Source: Gordionus sp. m RMFG-2023 (taxonomy: Eukaryota > Nematomorpha > Gordioida > Chordodea > Parachordodidae). From it: a stretch of DNA of 64,000 nucleotides. This document shows positions 46,534 through 59,300 of the stretch, one piece after another. The stretch lies in the NCBI RefSeq assembly GCF_954871325.1, contig NC_088775.1, positions 13,989,561 through 14,053,560 on the forward strand. Direction: 5' to 3'. The translations under genes were made by a program, and so were the position numbers. Numbering within the stretch: the first letter of the stretch is position 1; each line of letters opens with the position of its first letter. The notes under the pieces were generated by a model. That model searched no databases. It was not told the DNA's origin and saw nothing but the letters and a program-made list of their open reading frames with translations.

Positions 46534-47044
46534 TGAAGGGTAATTATTTAGTTTGTGTGTATGGTATAAATATTAAAGTTTAAGAGTAAAAGAGGTAAAA
46601 TTGTTGCAATGTTAGAAATATCCAAATTTAAAAATGTGATGGAAATCATATTGAATAAAATTTAAAATAGAGGTGCTTTAAGATTTTTGAATTTTAAATA
46701 TGGTTTATAGATTGGTTTGAAATTTTTTTTGCAGACGTAGCCAGGCCTGATCAAAAACCATGGGTTGAAGGATAATTATTTAGTTTGTGTGTATGGTATT
46801 AAATATACTCTATTAATAAATTTTATATAAATATTAAAATTTAAGAGTAAAAGAGGTAAAATTGTTGCAATGTATACTGTGAGCATGTATTAGAAATATC
46901 AAAATTTAAAAATGTGATGGAAATCATATTGGATAAAATTTAAAATTGAGGTGCTTTAAGATTTTTGAATTTTAAATATGGGTTATAGATTGGTCTGAAA
47001 TTTTTTTTTGCTGACATAGCCAGGCCTGATCAAAAAACCATGTC
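46534..47044. repeat. tandem pair near the inner end of the right arm
   Basis: Units 46534-46762 and 46763-47044 each run from TTGAAGG(G/A)TAATTATTTAG to the CAGGCCTGATCAAAAA region. The first lacks about 50 bases present in the second. Their single reverse-complement partner is at 46010-46240 in the left arm. Confidence 0.8.
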
Positions 47045-48646
47045 CCATGCAACTTTCATAAATTAATTAATAGTTGACATTTTTAAAATTTTGCCTGTGA
47101 TGCACTGAATACACACCTAATATTATACATATTTCTGAATATTTAGGGGTAAATAGAACTTTAAATGCATCAAGTACCAATTCAATAGGAATAAGGTAGA
47201 ATTTTAAATGGCAAGTACCCATTCAATAGTAATAAGAGATTTATTTAAATACTATTTTAATTCTTGAATTTATGTATAATTTAGGGGTTTCAGAAAAGAT
47301 AAGAGAGATATGGAAGGGACAAAGCACACTTTGGTAACACAAACTCTTATCTAGCAAGAATAGATTTTTAGATTATAAATTACAAATACAAATACAAATA
47401 AATAACATAAATAAAATTACTAAATATATCATTAACATATTTTATAAAAATAATGGAAAATTTTAGAATAACCCCAAAATAAATATAAATTTTTAAATAA
47501 AACCTCATAAGATAGGAAAATTTTTTATATTTACTCATAACTTCATAATTGTAGAATGTATGTTATTCATAACTTATTATAACATTTTTGATTAAATGTA
47601 TAACCTTTTTGTTTTACTTATATATAATTTGACTAGGATTGAACCTCTATTATTTGTTAACTTAGACATATCTTTTTATTTTTTCTCTTGTAATTTAATA
47701 ACAATTTCTTAAATTTAATTTTATATTTTGTAACTAAGTAATAAATCATTTGGTTTGTTTAAAATTTAAATTAGGATGAACATATTTTCAGAATGGTACT
47801 TTAATATGTATTCATGAATTTCATATAAATACCAGGAGCTCACCAGTAGAATCATAGGTAAATCAGATATTTACCCTTCATTTTATGATAATTTTGAAAT
47901 TAGACAGATATTAATTCTTATAAACCCCTTACATCAGACCTATTTTCTGGATCAAAATAAATTATTTGGGTTTTCCAGGGCTTGGAAAATATTTTTCACC
48001 ATAATATGGACTTGTATGGTCTTTTGCGGGTTTGAGAAAACCAAGTGCGAGGACCTGGCTTGGGAATTTTTTTTAATATTAGGCATAGGTGTAATATTTA
48101 ACACAGAATATTTATATTGCCCCAGGTAAAATCTAATTTAAATATATTTTTATTCAAAAAAATAGTATTCACTCTAATGGGTTGGCCTTGATTGGGTTTG
48201 AGCTGGGTTAAAATAGATATTGTTTTTAGAGATTTACCTATCTCCAGGCTTGGAAAAAAAATTTAAATTACTATCGGTTGGCCAGGTTTAATAAAATTTT
48301 TTTATAAAATTATTATGGGTTGGACTGGGCTTGGGGAAAATTTTTCAAAATTATTATGAGCTTGGACGCTTGAGAATTTTTTTATTATTAATTATAGGTC
48401 AGACATTTGCCCAAAACAATTTTTTTTGCAGGCCTGGTCTTGATCTGATCAAAAAACCAAGGCCCATGAATATCTGAATTTTGATTGTATATTTAAATTC
48501 ATTATGATTATTTAAATATTTTATTTCAGTTCTTAACTACCAAAATTATTATGATCTTTCGTTGGGCTTGGAAGAATTTTTCATAATTAATATGGCTTTG
48601 GACTTTGCCTGGGAATTTTTTTTTAATATTAAATATTAGGTATAAG

Positions 48647-50365
48647 TAGACCTGTGCGCCGGCCGGCCGTTGGTCGGCCGCCGACCTTTTTTGGTTACGC
48701 CGAAAACGCCGCCGTTTAAGAAAATCACGCCGGCGCAGAAATTTCTTTCTACCTTTTTATTCTAATAATTGGTCAACTTCACTCTTGTAATTTTTTAATG
48801 TCAATCAGGATTTTGATGAATTTTTATTTTCTACTATTTTAAAATCTTAATTATATTGACGTCATTATAGAATTCAATCAATCAAAAATCTAAAATTCCA
48901 AAAGTTACCATAATTTTACATATTTTTAAAATGGATGCATCTACTTTAATAATTTAAATAATTTTAGTATCCTAACTCTGGATAATAAAAAATCCATAGT
49001 CTGGAAATTTTTTGCAAAAGAATTAGAGAAATTATTACTGCTCTAAGATATAAAACTGCAGAGGTTGAATTTGAATTCGAGTAATATCAAAAAAAATGCC
49101 TAAATACAATAGATTTAACAACCGAAATGTTAGATCTTGACAGAATTGATCCATACCCTGATACCCGTTTTCAAATTTGCAATTCCAATGATAAAAATAA
49201 CAATAATTCTACGCATATGAAAACCTTAATATGAAATATCCCAACGTTGGCATAGTATATTAATTATGCCAGAAAGCATATCTGGATTAAATAAGAATTT
49301 AATTAATAATGTTTTGAAAAGAATTGGGAAGCACTTTCTCAAATTATAAAATTATGAAGCTGATCTGGTAGAAGAACTATTAGCATTTCTTTCAAATAAA
49401 GAAACTGTCGAATTTCTTTCAGTACAAAAAGGGCCTACTTTAAACTTGGCGTTACTTTTTAGAAGTGAAATTGAAACACATTTAATAGTAAATGATAGTG
49501 ATAGTTCTGAAATTATTTCACTTAAGGAAAATATTCTAAAAAAACTTGCGTTACGATCTCCGGTTTGTAATCTGCAAGTAATATTATAATATTCTTTTAT
49601 TTTTTATTTAAAATTATCTAGGTATTGGCTTCTCTTTTAGATTCAAGATTTTAATTGTGTCAAAGTATTTAATAGAGCAAAATTGCTCAACTTCAGAATT
49701 TATAATAAAATATCTTAAACTTATAAAGAATGATGATAATCAGGTAGTAAATATAGCTAATGAGGATGACGATGAATTATTAAATTCAAGTTATTTGACA
49801 AAATTGGCAAATAAACATTCAACATATATAAATTATGATTCAAAGTTAGGTGACTTAGAACAAGAATGCCACAGTTTTCTTGGAAAACGACATTCACATG
49901 ATATTGACGTTCTAAATTTTCGGAGAGAAAAGAAGAGTGAACTTCCCAATCTTTCCAGGCTCTCCAAAAAAATTCTTTGCATCCCGGCGACTAGCACACC
50001 TAGTGAAAGAGTTTTCTCTACCGCTGGATTGACGTTAAATTCAAGGAGATCATCATTGTGTCCCAAAAATTTAAATAAAATAATTTTTATATATGATAAT
50101 TATAAAATTACGAAATCGATTTTGGTTATAATAAGTTTTCTATTAAATGAATATTAAAAAATATGCCGAGATATCTGTAGAATAGTGTATATTTATTTGT
50201 TTTTTTAAAAAATTAATAAGCAATTAAAAAAATTTATCTTATATAAAAATTTATATATGCGCCGATTTTATTTATAGCGGCTAAAAATCGGCATGCCGAC
50301 GGTCGTCGATTAGATTTTTTTTAAAATTACGCCGGCAGCCGATATTTCATCGGCACACAGGTCTA
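48647..50365 (+). mobile_element. complete-ended hAT element inserted in the right arm
   Basis: The termini are TAGACCTGTG (48647) and CACAGGTCTA (50365), perfect inverted 10-mers continuing into GC-rich subterminal CGGC repeats. Both sides carry the 8-base duplication GGTATAAG (48639-48646 and 50366-50373), the hallmark of hAT insertion. The reverse-complement left arm of the fold-back reads straight through the same site with one GGTATAAG-like copy missing, so insertion followed arm formation. At 1.72 kb it is shorter than an autonomous hAT. Confidence 0.95.
49343..50157 (+). pseudogene. hAT transposase C-terminal half
   Basis: The frame at 49343-49570 (NYEADLVEELLAFLSNKE ...) ends at a plausible splice donor. 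It resumes after AAATTATCTAG with VLASLLDSRF, the conserved hAT LLDPRF block. It then shifts and reads on from 49657 through DVLNFRREKKSELPNLSRLS and the dimerisation domain ILCIPATSTPSERVFSTAGL, the strongest hAT signature. The N-terminal BED finger and most of the catalytic domain are absent or unreadable. Stops before 49657 show it is defective. Confidence 0.85.
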
Positions 50366-50604
50366 GGTATAAGTAATCAGTAATATTTAATAAATAATAT
50401 TGGTATTATCAAGTAAATGCTTTAAATTTATTTTTACTCAAACCATAGCATTTAGTTTTAATGGATTAAACCTGGCCTGAAGGGATGAGGGGGTAAGAAG
50501 AATAAAAATTGGATTGGATATTATTTTCAAATAACAGGTAACATGCATAAAAGTAAGAAAAAATTTTTCATTCCCCGTCATTTTTGACGGGCTATCTACT
50601 AGTA

Positions 50605-50690
50605 CTATATAGTCTCCTTAAATTTAAAATTACGAAAACGATCGCGTTTTGATTATGGAGATTATATATATTAGATTATATTAAATGTTT
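50605..50690 (+). repeat. copy of the fold-back loop repeat, outside the element
   Basis: This 80-base segment (CTATATAGTCTCCTTAAATT ... GATTATGGAGATTATATATA) matches the reverse complement of 46266-46345. It is immediately outside the right terminus of the fold-back. Confidence 0.8.
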
Positions 50691-53385
50691 GAACTAGCCT
50701 ATATCGTAAAAGGGTACCAATTAACACATATACCATATGATATTCATTAAACACCATGTGAGAAAGTGAGATTTATTAAATAATTATGTCTAATTCAGAC
50801 AGGTCCAAATTGTTGTGGATTTTTTTTAGATATGGTATGGTAAATAATGAATATCATAATACATTCGACATTACAACATATGTTAATTTAAAGAGAGGAA
50901 GGTTCGTATTTTTTTTAAAAAAACCAAATGGTTGAAATTTGTTAATATTATTTTCTTATGTATATTTATTGTGTAGTAAATTTAAACTTCAATTTGTAAT
51001 TATTAATATATTGACCCCTTGAATAAAAAAAAGAATCATATTTTAATTATAAAATCATGTAATAACTACGAAAATTTTAAATAAGCAAACGAGATAAACT
51101 CTTATAATATTATATAAAGATAAACCGTCCTTTACTATACATATAAGATTTATTTAAAAATTCGAAAAGTATATATTATAAATCAGTAAATTTTAACTAT
51201 ACGATTCGATAAATACTATGGACTATAAAAAAGGTCAAAAGTTGATACAATTCAAAGATGCGATTCGATAAATAATAAAAGAAATGACCAATCCCAGAAA
51301 TACGATAATGGGATAAATCTGAAGATCGATAAATTTCAACTTCACAGACACTAGGAGGAGATGCACACTGGGCTTATGAGGGGTGGGCGTGTTGCAGTTG
51401 TTCAAAATAGCAATTAAATAATTTAAATAACAATATTTATATGGAATGTCATTTAATTTGAATTTTGTTATTTGGTTTTTATTTTTATATAAATAATTAT
51501 TATTGTTATTTTTGACTTTGGAAAAATAAAATTCATGGTATCATGATTCATGAAGGATATAAGGGGTTGTTGATAATAAGTATCCTAAATTAATCATTTT
51601 CACCAAACAAAAAAAATGTAAAACAAGATTTTTATAGAAAGAGGAACTAAAAACAATTTATTTAGGATACTTTTTTATTGGATCGCTCTAATCAATAAAT
51701 GAACTTAGGTTACATATCATAAATATACACATTTTGATTAATTTTGAGATCAATTGGTCAAATAGATAAAATTTAAAAAGGTGGTGTCCAGTCATCAAAC
51801 ATGGCCATTTATGCCACATCTCCTTTATATATTTTAGGAATAATATCTATCGTTGTTTGTGGGATTATTTTATGATATATTTTTTTTTAACAAACCAATA
51901 CAAAGTTGTAAAGATTTTTAAGTTAAATTGATTGGAATGATAATGTTGGAATTTAAGTTAAATTAATTTAACACGATTTAAATGTAAATTCTTTATTCAA
52001 TCATCTTCAATAAAAAAAAATCAAAATTCAATATCATTTTTATAAGTATTAGTATTACCATGCATTATTAATAAAATTATAATAAAATTACATAAATAAA
52101 AATACCACAAAATACAAGAAAAGTAATGGTTGATTTTTAATTAAAATATTACTTTGATTCACAGAGTAGGATGAGAAGGAAACCTTTAAATTTTTCTCCT
52201 AAAAAATGGACATCTAAAAAAATTCTCAAAAGATATCTTTTCATAAGTGTCTATTAGCGGGTTTTTTTTGAAATGGAAGGTGGCCAGTTAGGCAAAAAAA
52301 CTTTAACTTAATTCCTAAAAAAATGGTTTTGGGTGATTTTTTTCTATGAACATGAATAATTATCTAAATTTTTACAAAATACCGAATGTAATATTCTATA
52401 AAAATATAGCCTACCGATTAATCTTGTTCCAAGATGTTTAGTTTAAAAAAAAGCTACTATGGCAATTGGTCAGGGATAAAATGGCAAGGGTGGGAGAGGG
52501 GAGGGGTAAATTGGCAAAGAAAGAGTAATGAGATAATAATCTCGCCTTTTTGCAAAAATAAATTAAGCAAAATAAAATATGGTAAAATAGAAAAATGCGT
52601 GTTTCTGCTTGACCTATACTCATCAATTTCGATAAAAAGTCAATGAATTTTTATCATTATACTTTATGATGATCATAGAAACATAATGATCCATACAGTC
52701 AGGATTAGAAGCATCAGTAAGGAAAATATATCCATTTCCAAACAAATTTAGTTTAAAATACTGTGACAATTTTTCTTAGATTATTAACAATAATATAATA
52801 TTAAGAAGAGAGTTTTAAGATGCAAATTTTAATCTTATTATCAATTTTTACAGTAATTATATTTAAAAAGTAATGTTTTTTTTAAAAAAATGATATAAAT
52901 TATTTCAAAAATGTAAATTATGAATTTTATAATATTTTATTTACTAAATTGTGTTGTGTGTGTAGTATATAAAAGTAGTTCAATTAAAATTAAAATTTGC
53001 CATTATATTATTTATAGGATTGGTGGGAGGGGGGGGGGTAGATTTTAAATCGGGTACTAAATATTCTTCTGTCACCCTTCCTCCGTAGTTATGCTACTGA
53101 CATTTTGGAAGTCTAAATAAAACTTAAATTTTTTTATATATTTAAGTTAATTTAAATGTTACATCATAATTTTGATCCATCATATGTTAAAATATAATTA
53201 GCCTTATTTTTAAAATTGACAAGTCCAAAATGTGTTTTTAACCTGTATAAAGACAAATTAACTATATTTGCAATTATCGCATTTAAAAATATACATTTTT
53301 TTAGAAATGTAGATAATCGATGTTAATGCATAAAAGCGTATAAAATCGTCTGATTTAAATCGTTTGGTAATATTTCTGACGAAAA
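50691..53385. other. AT-rich stretch, nothing recognised
   Basis: No exon, RNA gene or clear repeat could be supported. It contains one G-tract (53029-53038). A 70-codon frame at 52434 is Trp/Lys-rich and low in information. The right end presumably holds the promoter of the next gene. Confidence 0.5.
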
Positions 53386-56300
53386 ATGTTTTCCGATAGC
53401 CACGTACATCACGAGAAAGAATTTTTCATTGATTCCTCGATATCTTCGAGACGTTTGTGCCTTTTATGCTTATTCGTTAATTTGAAAGACAATAAGGTAA
53501 AAACCTTAAACTTATTTTTTTATTATCCGTTTAAATATTTCTTTTTATTATTCATAAATTGTTAAACTTATTATAAAACAAATTAATATTTGGTGTTAAT
53601 TATGGAGATTATAACATCCTTTAGATTTGAAAAAATAATTTAAAGAATATGAAATTTTTTACGTATATTAGCTTCTTATTCTCTTTTTAATTTTTGATCT
53701 TGTTTTAATTTCAATTAAGGTTCCATTAGTGAAGAAATCCTATATTTGTGAAGAAATTAAATCATGTCTTATTTCACCTAATTCAAAAGAAAGCTGCGCT
53801 AAAATTTTTGACCAATATCCAGTCACTTTATTTTCTTTATTCAATTTGTTATTGGGTAAAAAAGAAATAAACCTAATAATTCATATTCTTTTTACCTATA
53901 TAATTATAATAAAAATTATAAAGAATTTCTTGTTCAAAAATTTGACGATCTATCTCTTAATGTATACGAAAGTTTAAAAAAAAAAATATATATGTAATTT
54001 TAAATTTCTAATATAGTCATGATCTTGCTTTTAAACCTGAATATCACTGGCGACAAAATTAAATTCGAGATTGGAACCCAAATATCTTTAAAAGTATCAC
54101 TTTATTTTCAAAGAAAGTTTATATTAATCTTCTCTACAAACAAAATTCTTCTTACTGGGCAATAGATAAAGAATAAAAAATGTATTGATGCCCTTAACCC
54201 ACCCAATTATTTGCTACTCAAATTATTTGGCTTATTGATGGAAACTTTTCCTCCGATAATCACATATACCCTGAACAATGAAAGTTTAAAAAAAAATATA
54301 TATACAAATGGAATTAAACATTGTAGGGTACAGGGGCATTCCGCTAGTTGTGCAAACGCCTGTCCACTAACGCGTATAGGTTGTTAAAAAAACTAGCAAC
54401 ACTCCCCGCACCGAATGGAATGGTTCGAGCCAAATTTTTGGTTACCGGGCCCTCGTCAGATTAGGGGAAGGGGCTACATTTTTTTTTGCGGATAGGATTG
54501 AGAATTTGAGCTAAGCCACTTGAAGATATAAAAAATTGCGAAAAATTTGCCAAAATAAGATTTAATTTTCATGTTTAATTTTCTTTTTGAACAAAAATTT
54601 TTACAAAGTTGGTAGTTTAGAATATCTGATTGATGTGCTCGATAACGCCGATCAATCTGTGAGAGTGTCTACGGTTCATATCTGGAAAATGGTGTATTAC
54701 CATCATAAAACCTTATCACCCGATCTACCAATATCTTTTAAATTATCCATGCCTTTATTTAACAAGGTAATTATAATAAATAATGTATATTATAAAATAA
54801 TTGAATTAAACACTTATTTAATTATTTATAACACCATTTTTCTTGATTATACTCAAAGAATGCTGATAAGTCAGCTAAGTATAAAAAACTAGGCTTTATG
54901 GTATGAGTAATTATATTTAATTAATAAACATTTTTTAACTATAAGAATAATGAAAATTTACTGACTATTTTATTTCTGTCTTCCCCCCCCCCCTCCCTAA
55001 CTTAGAGAATTAAGTAAATGAAATGAAGGCTTAGTTTATAGTAAGGACGAAAATACCGCTTATGCGTAATTCAGAGTTAAAGGTAGCAGGGCTATGCAAT
55101 TTATTACGTATATTGTAAATTACGTATCGCTTGAAGCGACATCGCGGCATTTATTAGCTTATTATAAAAGTGGCCTAAATACTTTTAGGAACTCGCTACA
55201 AATTAACTTTTCGTTTATATTTATTAACCAGTTTAAACTACTTTCAAAATCTTCAAAGATTTGAAATCTCCAAAGATTGGAATCTCTAAAGATTTGGAAT
55301 CTCCAAAGATTGGAATCTCTAAAGATTTGGAATCTCTAAAGATTTGGAATCTCTAAAGATTTGGAATCTCTAAAGATTTGGAATCTCTAAAGATTTGGAA
55401 TCTCTAAAGATTTGGAATCTCTAAAGATTTGGAATCTCTAAAGATTTGGAATCTCTAAAGATTTGGAATCTAAAGATTTCAAATCTCCTAAGATTTTTTT
55501 CGATCACAGCTTTTTGATCAAATTGTATCTAATTTTCGAAATCTTTTAGTAAAATTTTTTTATAAATATATCTTTTGGATTTTTATGCATAAAAAAACTT
55601 TCATGTTGAAATCACAATTTTTTTTTGATCTTCATTTTGTGATCTTCAAAAATATTTTCCTCAAAATTCTGGGGAAAGAAAATTTAAAATTTTGTAATCT
55701 TCAAAAGATATTTTGCTCAAAATTTCTGGCATAAATCTTCAAATTTGTCATCTTAAAAGATTTCCTGCTCAAAATTCTGGGCAAAAAAATCTTCAAATTT
55801 GTAATCTCCAAATGTATTTTGCTCAAAATCTTGGGCAAAAATATCTTCAATAAATTTTTGAAGAATTTTTTTAACATTGATTATTAAATTTATTAATCTA
55901 AGTTTTACTGTACCATTTCAAAATGGTTAGATTTTTCTTTTCTTTTTTGGGACTTTTGCTGCACACAAAATATTATATATATTTTTTTTTTAAAACATAG
56001 TTTAAAATGTTTATTAAATTTATTATTATTATATAATGAAAGATTATGGTTATTCTTAAAGATTCTCAACTAGAAAATTATCTAACAGAATTAATAGGTA
56101 TGTTATATAAAATAAAATTTCTTCATTTTATCATTTTCTAATTATATATTATCTTTTTTTCCTTTTTAAATAAGTTATATCATAGCAATCTTAAAATAAC
56201 TTTTACAAAACAAATAATAATATATTATGCAGTGATCAAATTCCTTATCCAGGACTTATTTTTTAAATTGGTTATTTTACGCACCAAATCAGAATTTAGT

Positions 56301-59300
56301 CTGTCCCGTTTAGTTTGAACCAAAATTATAATTAGGCTCGGCGCTAGTTTTTTAAAATAAGAATTTAAGTTTCGTGTTTTTAGATCAAATTACATTTTGT
56401 TTATTTGGGTAAACTTAATAAAATATAAATTATCATTTGACAGACAAGATATCTTGTTAATATCACCAAAAATTTATATTAATGGATATTATTATTTTAT
56501 TTTTTTTAAAAAAAGAACTTCTCATTTTAATGGTGACTGAACAAAACATTGAGTTTGACAAATATTTAAACGAAAATAAATCTTTGCAAAATGAAGTGTG
56601 CAAAAACATCAGGAATATTCTGATGAAAAAAAGGAATGATACAAAAGTAAAAAAAATTATCTCTCACTCACAAAGGACTTGATTAGGGGAGGGAGGGGGG
56701 GGGTTAAGAAAAATTCCTATTAGCAAAGTTGGGTGTTTTGTTTTCATAAATTGAGTTTAAAACTCACGCCACTTATCCCCTCCCCCTACCCACTTATCAT
56801 TTATAAACAATAACATAAAGTAAAGCCTTTTTCCCCGACCTTAAAAATTTTAATAGAATTAATGGGGGGAAAAAAATCTTCTTTTTTACAAAAATTCTCG
56901 ATATTTTTCAATCACTTAGGGTAAATTTTATTTATCTTTCCCTTCCTTGCCTATCCTTTCCTTCCTTCTTAATTATTTTAATAATAATAAAAACATAAAA
57001 GGCCATAATTTTAAGGTTTCTGGTCAGTTTCGGATATGATCATCGAGCGGACGAAGTTAATAAGTCTCGAGTTGAAACGATGTTGGAAAATGAGCTATCG
57101 GAATACGTCGCGGAAACCATTTTAACGTGCGACATCGATTCCGTTCTTCATTCGCTAGAAGCATTGTTGATATTTTCCAAGCACCCCCATTTTTATAGCA
57201 AATGTCATACCCTGTATTGTTTCGACAACCTTTGCAAATGTTGCAAATATTTGAGCGATACGGAAAATATTGATTTGATGAATAAGAGCATCAAGTTGGT
57301 TTCCGTAATACTTACGAAGTTTGTAAAATTGTGATCTATTATTAACTAATTCTCCAACCTTAAAAAAGAAAGAAAGTTAATTAACTGTAACCCGCTATCT
57401 ATGTGTTATCTTTCAGAAGTAACACATAAATATTATTTGTTTTTTAGCGTTACAATTACTCATTATTTGGCTAGCCCTACCCCGTAAAAGGTAACGTACA
57501 GTTACTCGTTTCTTTCCAAAAGAGTTTAATGTACAAAAATGTAATATTTTTAAATATTATTTTGATTAAATTTTAATTTATCTTCCTTTTTCGAAATATG
57601 ATAAGACAACCGAGCCAAATGAATATATTTACTAATAGACAAGATTATTTAATTTTGATCGAAGCCTTCATGAACGTCGCCACTAAATATTCTTTTGCAT
57701 ACATGGAAGTATACCAAGTACTAGCTAACATATTCAAGTTATAAAATCATCAATATATTTTTATCATTTGAATGAAACCGTGCCGTTAATATATTAGCGT
57801 CTAATTCCTAACCCTAATTAACTTCCTTTTTTATTATGTAAGTTCCTAAAAATATCCGCATAACAACATAATAATTTAATACCCGTGGCTAAAATCATTT
57901 TGAAAGGAATCTTTTTCAGATTGCCTTAGCTATTAGACTTTGTATTAGATAGGCTCTCCAAAAGTGCAGGTTTTGGCCATTCCAGCGCATGAAATCCTTG
58001 CATGGTTCGCTATCCGACCTTTGTGGATACTACCCTATTAATATATTTTCTTTTTTGAGAGGATGTGTTACATATTTTTTTTCCTGGAATATCGTTCAAT
58101 TTATTAATAAAAATAGTTCTTAAAAATCAAATGTGATATAAGAGTTCCTCTCGAAAATTCGAAATTACATAATTTAAATAAAAAATTCTTATTCATTTAG
58201 CTCAAAATATCTGAACTCCTTCGAATTGTACTTTACAGAACAATTTATCGCGTACTTTTACGATTTCTTACATTTGACACTCATAACCTTAAAACATAAA
58301 TTAGAAGTGATCAATAATAATTGTCGCGAATATCTAGCTAATGATATAATATTGATCTGGATAGATTGTTACAAGATGTTAAATTTCGTGTCCCAATATT
58401 ATTGTTCCAACAATGAAGATCTTCGTCAAAACGATAATAATCCAATAGATCTCATGCCAGAGAATAATATATCGCAGAAAATAAAAAAATTATTGAATGT
58501 CACTTTGGCGATATTGATACAAGTAAACATAATATATACAAATGTTTTTTCTATTATAGTGTGTGTATATATGTTTTGTCTGCCAAAATAACATCGCTTG
58601 TTTTGAGAAGTTTACCCTACGTTATATCCCTTATCTGGTTACCCAACCCATTATATTTTTAAGAAAATTCGATCAAATGAATTTTATATGTTTCCGCCTG
58701 AATTCGCATTTTTAACGGTTTAGACTGAACCTTAAATAGAGTTATATATGTCCTTTTAAAAAAAATATTATATCAAACTATGGGACTATTAAAAGTATGG
58801 CTGTGCCGATATTAAAATTCCCAGGTTAATCTGCATATCTCAAAATTGGCATCAGATTGTCAGCTAATTTTTTTTATACATAAACATCTTGGAATATTCA
58901 CATAAAATTAAAACTTGTTATAAAACTATTATAAGGAGCCTTTATATTCTGTCAGGATTGGATAGGCAAAAATAACTTTTCCTTGTAATATTTTTTTCCA
59001 TTTAATAACTTATTTTTAAAGTTTAATTAATATTCCAAGAATGGTCTTTATATAAAAATTTATTGCCTGTCTTGTGCCAATTCCAATGTGCATTAAAACC
59101 AGGTCATTTTAATATCGTAAAAAATATAGACATGACCCTATTTAAAAGTTAATTATCAACCTTCCAACCTTCTTCTTTTTTATTTATAAATAAAATATAA
59201 AAAAACAACAGTTTAGTGATTCCTCTCATTGTGCTAAAATACCAAATATGGCAGTTAAATTGTGGGAAGAATTGACCATGTTTTTGAACCAAACATTAAA

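Larger units (their letters stand above)
44572..50604. mobile_element. 6 kb fold-back element with very long inverted arms
   Basis: The termini are GATAGCCCGTCAAAAATGAC (44580 on) and its reverse complement ending GGGCTATC (50596). Each is flanked by the 8-base palindrome TACTAGTA, which may be target duplication or part of the terminus. The left arm runs to about 46255. The right arm runs from about 46478 outward to 50596 and is interrupted by a hAT (48647-50365) and a left-arm-lacking block (about 47065-47840). Close to the ends is a small hairpin (CCCGTCA AAAA TGACGGG). No transposase of its own is visible. It resembles fold-back or Mutator-like non-autonomous elements by structure; the family is not recognised. 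Confidence 0.8.

Noticed and set aside
52434-52646. 70-codon Trp/Lys-rich frame
   Set aside because: Low information content, no splice sites that fit, no similarity recognised and no neighbouring exon in phase.
55245-55495. CRISPR-like or regulatory binding-site array
   Set aside because: Units are contiguous without spacers, within an intron. It is a minisatellite.
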